Source of the DNA: Ascidia mentula
Lineage: Eukaryota; Chordata; Ascidiacea; Phlebobranchia; Ascidiidae
Length of the DNA stretch: 64,000 nt
Assembly: GCA_947561715.1 (NCBI GenBank)
Contig: OX387198.1
Span: forward strand, 3,906,001-3,970,000
Direction: 5' to 3'
Shown here: in pieces, positions 12,660 to 22,531 of the stretch
How positions within the stretch are numbered: the stretch's first letter is position 1
Layout of the letters: each line of letters starts with the position of its first letter
The notes under the pieces: generated by a model
Seen by the model: the letters and a program-made list of their open reading frames with translations, nothing else
Database searches by the model: none
What the model was told of the DNA's origin: nothing
Made by a program: the position numbers and the translations under genes

Positions 12660-13394
12660 ATTGAAGACGGGTTGGACAAATGCAAAGGAAATTAAGTAAT
12701 TATGTATTAATATCAATTGTCTGATACAACTCTTTGATAAAGTAACAGAATCGCCAAACATTTTTATGGGCACCAAAGTCTTCATCCGATTTCTTCGACA
12801 AGTTATATAAGAAAAAAAACTGTTTCGTTTTGTTACGATTTTATCATTTCGCTTACAATCAGACACCGTCAGTATCACCCACAGGCATTTCCTTATATAA
12901 CTTGTTGATGTCAATTGTGTGTTGATTTATGAGCTGATATGTACAACAACCTGATCAATCGCAAAAGAATGATGGAAAAGCTTGATTCAGAGCCAATTAA
13001 AGATACCTCCCTTTAATCAACACCTTATTGCTTGATATGAATGATTTGCTTATGTATATCGGTGTGTAGTGATTGTTGTCTGGTGAATTGTTGAGTTCGT
13101 GCGTGCAGTAAACTAATCAACCATGAAAAAAACTCCTGGGAAAGCAGGCTCAAGTAGGTCAGTGTTTCCGAAATGTTTTTGTTCGAGCAACTCTGCAAGA
13201 TTATGTAACCAGACTCTTTTAACGCCAAATAAACACAATCGGCTTTGTTTTCTTTATGTGCCTGTTGGCCAATGGCTTAACAGTCATTCTTAGTAGTTTT
13301 TGCCTAAAACCATAGCTCATGAAACACAATTAAATTTAGATAGTAGCTCATCCTTCAAATTCTTTTGTGGAACCCACCTCGGAAATCGTTGTTA
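12660..13394. other. Inversion junction interval
   Basis: No gene is supported. This stretch separates the + strand copy A from the - strand B/C array and its satellite block X2. The break between the two orientations must lie in or near it. I saw no transposon ends here. Confidence 0.45.
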
Positions 13395-14280
13395 TAGGTA
13401 TAAAAAGGTAAGGTGGAAACATTGACTAAAACTTTTAAATTTTTCAAACACTTAAACACATTTTAAATTTCAAACACTTTAACACAGACATCGAGTTTTA
13501 TTTATTGATTGTCTCTCACGCAGCTAAGTATGATAGGATGCGTTTACTGGCGTGGGAATCGTTAAAAACGATTGAAAAGGTGTCGCCGGGGCCCTCGACG
13601 CAAACAGGATGACTCATCGTATTGTGACATCACAGAAGAAAATAAGTACGATTTCTATGTCTGTTGTCGTCAGCTTCGGGTTCAAAAAAGGAACTTGGTG
13701 AAAAACACGTAACAAGTCACAGATTACTGTCGATTCTAAAGTTGTTTTTTTGGACGAGCTGACTCGAGATTCAGTCAGGTTTTTGTTACAATCACTGACT
13801 GGATTCGACCGGAACTTCGTTACCGACATTACTTCATATTAATCGGATGCCATGACAACAAGAGAATGCACTACTCTGTTGCGCCAACATATGACTACTC
13901 TAATTAAAAAAATAACATGGAAACCTGAGAGACTAAGATTTTAGCACGAACCATTGGTGTTGTTTCTTCTCGACGTCACTGACCACATCAGACACTTAAA
14001 AAGTTTCAGCGAAAATATCCAGTGCCCTTGTGACGTCACAAATAAGCATTTGACGCCTTATTGATTGAGTTTTAAGGCGTTGTTTTACAGCAACCGCACG
14101 GGTTAAACGTGGGATCTTGAGATGAACAGTCTGACTCGTCCCGTTATCAAGTCGCAAATAAACATACGATTTCTGTTTCTGGTATGGAGAATAGAGATGC
14201 GCTGTTCACGGTTGCATTCATGTCCAAATTCAAGAAAGTTCTGGCCTGGTATAATTTAAAGTTTCTTAAGGTTTTTACGA
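13395..14280 (-). repeat. Duplicated block X2 (paralogous to 17775-18640)
   Basis: About 0.9 kb is closely similar to the block at 17775-18640. Shared landmarks are a long common run ending in the word for ACTGGCGTGGGAATCG, the TGACGTCA site at 14031-14038, and the same order of short open frames. The frame that is open in X1 has an internal stop here (ETF then stop before VSDVV). A different short frame (13614-13829, starting MSVTKFRSNPV) is open here but stopped in X1. It therefore looks like non-coding or decayed duplicated DNA. Confidence 0.6.
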
Positions 14281-14774
14281 CATATACCGAACAAAGCCCG
14301 GACTGATTAAATGACATCAAAATTCATGAAAAATTATGTTGGCTGGTTTTTGTGCGATCTTCGTTTTTTTGTGAATGAGCAGGGGGCAATGCGCCCTTGA
14401 ACGTCATTGTGGGGGCAAAAAGCATAAGATATTGGGTACCACTGTTTGAATGGGTCAATGATTTACTAGTAAATGATCCAAAGTGGCGCTACAAAGGGAC
14501 CAATCATCCGGAAAAAATGCACACCGATTTGATTCGGTCTGAACATCGTTACTCCGTGCCCACAATACTCATTCTTATTCTATGGAATGCTGTGGTTAAA
14601 GATTGTGGAGTTTAGGGAAGCATCCTTAATTTCCCTACCCCTCCTATCCCCCTCTATTCTGGCACTGAATCCATGTTTCACAACAACAGTTTTTATGTTC
14701 GATCAGGTTTATTTAACACCAACTAACTGTTACAAATTACTGAATATCCACGGACGGATGAATTCAGCACCAAT
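14281..14774. other. 3' flank of copy B
   Basis: No gene. The part next to copy B (about 14600-14774) resembles the flank of copy C (about 19230-19435), as expected of a tandem duplication. The 14300-14450 part has only patchy similarity to 18930-19010. Terminus-like words (tagtgtttcccaaa at 18767; ggtaccactgttt near 14436) hint at an old hAT-type insertion shared by the units, but no complete element could be delimited. Confidence 0.4.
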
Positions 14775-17435
14775 TTAACTTTGGTCACGAAGGACATGAA
14801 GACAAGGATCACGGCACAAGAAGGTCGTGAAGCCATCCAACTGAGCACTTAATTCGGCATCGCTAAACAGCAGGTGATTAAGGCGCACAATGCGGTGTTT
14901 TTCGCCTGCCAGGGCCAATATCTTCTTCTCGTTGAATTCATAACCGTCGTCAGTGACTACAATGAACACCACCAACTGCATTGTGAAAAACATTGGTGGA
15001 AACATCGTAAGATGTCTAACTTTTGTGCTGACTATACTATCACCATTCAAATAGCAGTTCTAAATTGCAAATGTTAATTCATTACATTGCACTTACTGCA
15101 CTTATTCATTCCCTTTTCTATAAACAAGAAAAATGCAAAAAATTACCGCAAAAAGTCGACTTCTGGCCTCGTCACCAATGATCCTTAATTCTTCAATATC
15201 ATCATCTGGACTGCGGTTCATAAAAAAACTTAAGACTTTCGGCACCCGACTATCCCTCATCCCAGCTTCTGTTGTCAAAAGTGTGTCCAGTGCATATCGT
15301 AGAGCCGGTACCACATTGACGGGACCTCAAATAATAATATTTAGCATTGAGGTGGTGACTGTTTTGATCCTGTACGGTTTCATCAGTGCAGCTGGCGACT
15401 GTAGCTCTGGATTATAAACTAACCACGCACATAACTTCCCACTTTTTAATACTCTAACTAACTTATAGATATTAAACCACTAAAACGAAGCATAAACATC
15501 CAATGTGAAAGATGAAACTATACAGGGTTCCACGGAAAATCGGTATAGGAAACATTGACGTTTACAAAATTTGTTTGTTTATTGGTTGGGATACACAGTT
15601 CAGTATATATTGCTCTTATTCATACCTTCTGGTAAGACTTGGATCCTTTCATTTAAGAGTTGCTGGAGACGAACAACATCGCTTTCATAATCGTTAAACC
15701 TGATGGCGCTGGATTCCACGGGTTCGGAGGCAAAATTGATCATCGAAATTTTTATGGCATCCTCTGCTACTTTTCCGCTAAACAAAACCGGAATTACAAT
15801 CACAAGTTTTGTTTTTACCACGATGTCGTGCCTTACTAGATGAGGGTTTCTTTCACAAAGCTTACAGCACCTTCGGCGCCTTCACCAGAGTAATGCAACA
15901 CGAAAACATCGTCGAATAGCCAATAGGGCGGACAAGGACCTACACAAAGTTAACATCACAATCACAAACACAGGTAAAAGTATTTTTATAACTTCCTTGC
16001 ACGGTGTACTACAAATATTCATTGTGCATGAATGCCAAAAATAGTCAAAACTATTGTTGTTGTAAATTTAAGGTGCACAATTAGGTTATGATGTAGGTTA
16101 ACATCCTTCAATGCTTTTTCGCGATCTTGGAAAATTGCAACAACATCACGTGAAAGTTAGGAACCACTGTGGTGTTAAACTGCTCCTTACATATTAAACG
16201 AACTTCAAGTGTTAGAGATACTCACGGGCGCAGCAGGGTTGTTCGTGAGCCCACGTCCCATTAGTTTGGCACACGTTGTTGTTACGTGTTGGCGGCCACA
16301 CAGAATATTCCTCGTCCGTGCACTGATACTCACACACAGCACCCACTTTGTTTCCGTTGAAACATTCAATGTTGCCATGCTGGAAGTTTTGCGGCATTGC
16401 CGGGCAGTCGTTTACTGCAAACAAAGCGAATATATAATGGGTCATCTTTCCACTTAGTGGTACCTTTTGGTCGACGTCACCCTACTGGATACCAAAACAA
16501 CAGAGACGAACCACCGTGGAGCTGCTTGGCATCCAAAAACAAGTGATTATTGCTGTTGCAAGTTATAACTTTTTCGAGACCATACTCTTTTGGTGACCAT
16601 CATTACCTGGACCATTGTGTTGATAATACGGCACACAAGTGGGCGCTCCTGCGTTGCACAAATCCTCGTCACAGCAACAGCAACAAACCGAGTTACTCTG
16701 GTCTGAGTTGCACTGGCTTGACTTACCAGAAGTTCCGACGTTCTGCGTGTATATTAAACAAATGCATTATTTCGCCATCTAATGCGTTGACTCTCGAAAG
16801 TGTTTAGGTCTGGATCTTTGGGTCATTACAAGGCTTTCTATTGCTCGATGGACAAAATAATTCGGCAAATATATAACAAGTTGGTGATGAACTATAACAA
16901 AAGATGCTTTACCTGCATATAATTGCTTCTACAAGCGTTGGCGTCCTTGCATCCCTTGGTTATTGTCAGCCGATATTCGTTCCGTCTTACAAATGTTTCG
17001 CACGATTTCTAAAAATGTCTCAGTTCAGAACAATGTAGGCTACAGATATTCAGTCATTCTTTGTTTCAGATTTTCAATAGAGAAAAAATCAGCAGTAAAA
17101 GCGCGCAAAAGGAAAAGCGGGAGAATGGTCGAAGAACACTGCACATGTGTATTTAAGATTTTCATACGATAATTGTGCTGAGCTAAGCATTCAGAGCAAC
17201 ATTCTTATAAACACTGGACCTAACGCAAGTTAAATGACAAACCTGGTTAATTCTGCATTCCTCCAACTTGCCCGTTACGTCACATTCCTCAAAGCTGCTC
17301 GCATCCTGGCAAGTCATGCATTTCAACCCTTTCAAATAAATCAAAAAATAATTCGTTAAATTGATACTTACAACGCTCACCTGCGGCAAGTCCAAGGATA
17401 CTGAACACGGAAGAGAAAAAAAACGACACCTCCAT
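14775..17435 (-). CDS. LU-CCP-vWA secreted protein, copy B
   Basis: Nine minus-strand exons are 17381-17435, 17243-17328, 16913-17008, 16607-16742, 16226-16414, 15837-15939, 15626-15777, 15147-15325 and 14775-14975. They sum to 1197 nt, 398 aa. Residues 1-18 are a signal peptide (MEVSFFFSSVFSILGLAA). Residues 19-124 form an LU/three-finger domain (KCMTC, KSCETF, TKGCKD, a run of four Cys, then DLCN). Residues 125-188 are one sushi/CCP domain (NDCPAMP, CEYQC, CQTNGTW, QPCC). Residues 188-398 are vWA-like (DDVFVLHYSGEGAEG, FASEPVESS, MNRSPDDDIEE, DEARSR, then YEFNEKKILALAG). The MIDAS motif DxSxS is HYSGE and the usual TDG is MNR, so metal-dependent binding is unlikely. There is no transmembrane segment or GPI tail, so it should be secreted. 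I know LU, CCP and vWA families separately but not this combination as a named protein. Confidence 0.87.
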
Positions 17436-17774
17436 CTCGATGACCACTCACCAATGCAGGAAAGTAGCGCATGTTCTGTAATTTATAAAGATAAATCGCT
17501 TGGGGCTACGCCTTTGGGGCGTTTAATAATCTCTCACCTTCAACACCAGTTTACAGAGTGCGGCAATTACATCGTGCTCCGCTCTAAAATTATCTGTCAC
17601 ATATACATTATAAGTCACATATTTATCTCTCACTGCAATAGCATCCACCAGCCTGGCAGCTTCAAGCCGTAGTAATATTGTGTCACACCCAACCATTGGG
17701 TACTATTAATCGTGTAATAAGCTACAATTAAGTGAGTTATCTAAGTCATATATTTGGTTGTTGTGTAATCTAGT
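17436..17774. promoter_or_regulatory. 5' flank of copy B, shared with copy C
   Basis: About 260 nt upstream of copy B is closely similar to 22532-22790 upstream of copy C, including a GGGGCTACGCC-like word near 17500. The similarity stops near 17700, close to the start of block X1. The shared flank probably contains the promoter and leader of both genes; no TATA box is obvious. Confidence 0.45.
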
Positions 17775-18640
17775 GATTGAGGTGTAAAGATTGACTAAAA
17801 CTCCATAAATTTCACACGCTTTAACACAGAAATCTAGTTATATTTAGTAAGGGCATTGTCTCTGACGCAGCTAAGTATAATAGGATGCGTTTACTGGCGT
17901 GGGAATCGTTTGAAACGATTGAAAAGGTTTCCCCGGGGTCCTCGACGCAAAGAGGGATGACTCACCGTATTGTGACATCACAAAAGAAAAAAAGGATGAT
18001 TTCTATGTATGTATGAGGTCAGGTTTGGGTGCAAAAATGGAACGTGACAAAAAACACGTGATTAGTCACTGATTGCCGTCGATTTTGAGGGTGTTTTTTT
18101 GGACAAGCTGACTCGTGATTCAGCCAGGTTTTTGTTACAATCACTGACTGGATTCGACCGAAACTTCGTTACCAACATCACTTCATATTAATCGGATGCC
18201 ATGACAACAAGAGAATGCACTACTCTTTTGCGCGAACATATGATCACTCTAATTAAAAAAAAAACGAGGAAACCTCAGGGACTAAGACTTCAGCACGAAT
18301 CATTGGTGTTGTTTCTTCTCGACGTCACTGACCACATCAGACACTTGAAAAGTTTCAGCGAAAATTTCCAGTGCCCTTGTGACGTCACAAACAAGCACTT
18401 GACGTCTTATTGATTGAGTTTTAAGGCGTTGTTTTACAGTAACCGCAGGGGTTAAACGTGGGATCTTGAGAAAAACAGACTGACTCATCCCGTTATCAAG
18501 TCGCAAAAAACATACGATTTCTATTTCTGGTATTGAGAACAGTGATGCGCTGTTCACGGTTGCATTCATGTCCAAGTCTAAGTAAGCTATGACCTGTTAA
18601 TTTAAAGTTTCTTAAGGTTTTTTACGCTATTCAAAAGCCG
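17775..18640 (-). repeat. Duplicated block X1 with a short open frame
   Basis: The block is paralogous to X2 (13395-14280) and more distantly to X0 (8.8-9.4 kb). On the minus strand an 89-codon frame starts at ATG 18569 (MNATVNSASLFSIPEIEIV) and ends at 18300. It contains FLRLDNGMSQSVFLKIP and CDVTRALEIFAETFQVSD. I do not recognise it. The acidic terminal exon seen by X0 is not found. It may be an exon relic of a gene that once preceded each LU-CCP-vWA unit. It lies upstream of copy B on the same strand. Confidence 0.45.
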
Positions 18641-19435
18641 CCGTATACTGTCTCTCAAAGGTTGTTTAAAACAAAGAACATCGCACGCATAATTGTTGAA
18701 ACATACGGAAACTGGAATCTACGGTGTCTCTCGAAAGGCGTTAACACCCTTCGCTGCCATTTGATGTAGTGTTTCCCAAAGGTGGCCCATGAACCCAAAC
18801 CCTCCTCGGTGCCTTCCCCCCAAAAGACATATTCAAATTAAATGGAATTGTGACTCATCAGAGACAGTAACCCTAGAGTATTTTAATGCACTGTTCCTAA
18901 CGTTTGCCTGTGACCCATGGAACATTTTTGGGGGTATTTTTGTGGATGAGCAAGATGCTCTGGCTTTTAAACGTTATTGTTGGGAAGTCAAAAAGCATAT
19001 ATCCCAAAGAAGCCCGGTCAAGGGGTACATAACAAGGAAACAACGTATAGCCGCGCTATAAAGTGACACAATCTTCTGGAAAAATATTCAACCCTGATTG
19101 ATCAGCGCGTTCCCTCGGTGCTCTTAAACTTTCCTATTTCCTTGTCAACAAATGACACTTCTATTAAACTGTCAACGAGGCCAAAGAAGCCTCAGTGAAA
19201 GTCAGCCATACCCAATGGGCTGTGGCGGTTCAAGTTTGTGGGATTTTGGGAAGCATCCTCAATTTCCCAACCCCTTCTATCCCTTGTTATTCTGGTGGCT
19301 CTGAATCCATGTTTTACAACCAATGTTTTATTGTTCGATCAGGTTATTTTAACACCAACTAACAGTTACAAGTTACTTAATACCAATAGAAGGATGAATT
19401 CCTTTACGCTGTGCATATGCCCAAACAGCACCAAT
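18641..19435. other. 3' flank of copy C
   Basis: No gene is supported. The half next to copy C shares segments with the 3' flank of copy B. A hAT-terminus-like sequence starts at 18767 but I could not find its other end. Confidence 0.4.
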
Positions 19436-22400
19436 TTAACTTTGGTTACGCAGGGTATGGCGACAGGGGTCTCGGCACAAGCTGGCCGTGAATCTGTTCA
19501 ACTGAGCAGTCAATTCGGCGTCGCTGTATTGCTGGTGATACATGCGCAAAATGCTGCGTTTATCCCCTGCCAGGGCCAAGATCTTTTTCTCGTCAAATTC
19601 GTATCCCTCGTTGGTGAACACAACCCACGCCAGAATCTGCATGGTCAAAACATTTCATATCATCCGATCGTTTCCACCTTTGGTGTTGACTATGCATGCA
19701 CTAAAACAACTCACCAAATGCATTAAATATAAAAATGGGCCATTTTATAAGAAAAACCACACACACTTAAACAAATTCAGAAAATAACAACGATAAGATT
19801 GCCAGGCTAGAGGTGGTGTTAGCTGGATACAAAATAGATACCAACATGTAAATTTTACATTCAACCTCCTAATTATATTCACACAGAAACAAATTTCATC
19901 TTTTGTGTCCAATCATGTTGTTGTGCGCGGTATGAAATCGGCTACAGCAATATCCTGTGCACTGTGTACAGTTTGTCATCATTCAAATACCAGTTTTTAA
20001 TTGATCTAGACACTTTATGGACTTATTAGGCTCATTCCTTTGCTTTTTTGATAAAAATAGTGCGGCGAATAAATACCTTAATTCCTCGACTTCTTGCCTC
20101 GTCAGCAATTGTTCTTATTTCCTCAATATCATCGTCTGGACTGCGGTTCATGACAACATTTATGGCTTTCGGCACCCGACTGTCCCTCATCCCAGATTCT
20201 GGTGTCAAAAGCTCGTCCATCACGTATCGTATAATCGGTACCACGTTGACGGGACCTTAAACAAAAATATTCAACTGTGAGCTGTTGGCTGTATTTATCC
20301 TATAAGGTTTAATCAGTGTAGTTGGTGACTATATAGCTTTGGATTATAAACTAACTACGTAAATAATCTCCCAGTTTCTAATACCATCACCAACCTTTAG
20401 GTATTAAAACACACAGACGAAACATAAACGTCCAATGTCAAACGTCACCTTGCAAAGTTCCGTGGAAAAAAGTTTGAGAAACACCGACGCAGAGAGTTCA
20501 CAAAATTTGTTCTTTCATTCGATGCGATGCACGTTTAAATATATATTGCTCATATACATACCTTCTGGTAAGACATGAATCCTGTCTTTCAAGAGTTGTT
20601 TAAGACGAACAATATCGCTTTCATAGTCGTTAAACCTGATGGCGCTGGATTCCACGGGTTCGGAGGCAAATGTCATTATCGTCAACTTTAAGGCATCCTC
20701 CGCTATTTTACCGCTAAACAAAACCGGAATTGAAAAAATGATTTTCATTTTTAGTATTATTTTGTGTCTTTACTAGAGAGTGGCTTTCTTCGCAAGACGT
20801 AAACTATCTTCGGCGCCTTCACCAGAAAAATGCATCACGAAAGTATCGTCGTATAGCAAGTAGGGCGGACAAGGTCCTACACAAAGTTAACGCAATCAAA
20901 TACAAACACAGGTCAAAGTTTTTTAAAAACCGGTGCATTACAAATATTCAGTGCACATGGATGCAGGAATATAAACAAAACTAATGTTATTTTAATAGTC
21001 TGTTCTTCTAGCACAATTAAAACGTAACTTTTCTATTCACGTCCTAATTGTGCCACAAGAACAGACAATATTCCTGGCAGCAACAGAAACAAAACTATGG
21101 TTGTCTGTGAGCAACAGACAATTGGCCACTGTTTCTACCTATAAGGTATCATCCAGTGCTGCTTGGTGTGACTCTTCTAGACGACTTTTCCGACAGTAAA
21201 CTATTGTTGTTGTAAATTTAAAGTGCACAATTCAGTTGTAAAATTTGATATAGGTTCATATCCTTCTAAAATGCTTTTCGCGACCTTGGGGTGCAAAATT
21301 TTAACTTTTTGTTGGGATGAATTGGTCCCCGTGAAAGTTAGAAACGACTGAAATGTTAACACTGCACTTTTCATGTTACGCAAACTTCCACTGTTAGAGA
21401 TACTTACGGGCGCAGCAGGGTTGTTCGTGAGCCCACGTCCCATTAGTTTGGCACACGTTGTTGTTACGTGTTGGCGGCCACACATAATATTCCTCGTCCG
21501 TGCACTGATACTCGCACACAGCACCCACTTTGTTTCCGTTGAAACATTCAATGTTGCCATGCTGGAAGTTTTGCGGCATTGCTGGGCAGTCGTTTACTGC
21601 AAACAAAGCGACTTTATGGGTCTTGTTGGGTGTAAAGGTTTCAAGGTGGTTAGATCTTTACAAGTTATAACATTTTTTTACCATGTGCTTAATACAGATC
21701 ATTTTTGCGATTACCTGGCCCGTTGTGTTGATAATACGGCACACAAGTGGGCGCTCCTGCGTTGCACAAATTCTCTTCACAGCAACAGCAGCAAACCGAG
21801 TTACTCTGATCTGAGTTGCACTGGCTTGACTTACCAGAAGTTCCGACGTTCTGTGTGTGTATTGGACAAGTGCATTTACTATTTCACCACATGCTGCGTT
21901 GGCTCTCTTATGTGTACAGGCCTGGATGTTTAGGTCATTACAAGACGACGAACAAATTACGTTCGCCGTTTTTGTTTAATTCGGCAAATATATAACAAGT
22001 TAGTTATGAATCGATCGAAGCTGCCTTACCTGCATATAATTGCTTCTACAAGCGTTGGCGTCCTTGCATCCCTTGGTTATTGTCAACCGATATTCGTTCC
22101 GTCTCACAACTGTTTCGCACGATTTCTAAACATGTCTCAGTTCAGAACAATGTAGGCTACAGATATGCAGTCATTTAATGTTTCAGATTTACAGTCAAGA
22201 AAATTAGCACTTTTTAAAAAGGAAAAGCGGAAGAATCGTCGAAGTACACTGTATATGTGTATTTAAAGATTTTCGTACAATAATTGTGCTTGACTAAGCA
22301 TTCAGAGCAATAATCTCATCAAACACTTAATAACAAACCTGGTTAATTCTGCATTCCTCCAACTTGCCCGTTACGTCACATTCCTCAAAGCTGCTCGCAT

Positions 22401-22531
22401 CCCGGCAAGTCATACATTTCAACCCTTTCAAATAAATAATATAATATTTCGGTAAATTGATACTTACAACGGTCACCTGCGGCAAGTCCAAGGATGCTGA
22501 AAATAGAACAGAAAAAAAACGACATCTCCAT
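19436..22531 (-). CDS. LU-CCP-vWA secreted protein, copy C
   Basis: Nine minus-strand exons are 22477-22531, 22339-22424, 22030-22125, 21715-21850, 21408-21596, 20774-20876, 20562-20713, 20077-20255 and 19436-19636. Every exon has the same length as in copy B, giving 398 aa. Signal peptide is MEMSFFFCSIFSILGLAA. The LU domain ends CEENLCN and the CCP domain differs from B at one residue. The vWA-like domain reads DDTFVMHFSGEGAED, FASEPVESSAIRFNDYES, VMNRSPDDDIEE and ILAWVVFTNEGYEFDEKK. MIDAS residues are again missing (HFSGE; MNR for TDG). Introns 1 and 6 are only 52 and 60 nt. Tandem and co-oriented with copy B, it is the head of the minus-strand array. A secreted binding protein is the safest description; immune or fertilisation roles are inference only. 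Confidence 0.88.
20998..21066. repeat. Imperfect hairpin in intron 5 of copy C
   Basis: Arms 20998-21025 and 21039-21066 are inverted repeats matching at about 24 of 28 positions with a 13-nt loop. A smaller palindromic pair (TTGTCTGT ... ACAGACAA) follows near 21103. There is no counterpart in intron 5 of copy B. Confidence 0.65.

Noticed and set aside
18767-19060. hAT-like terminus next to copy C
   Set aside because: Only one end resembles a hAT terminus; no opposite end or target-site duplication, so not listed as an element.
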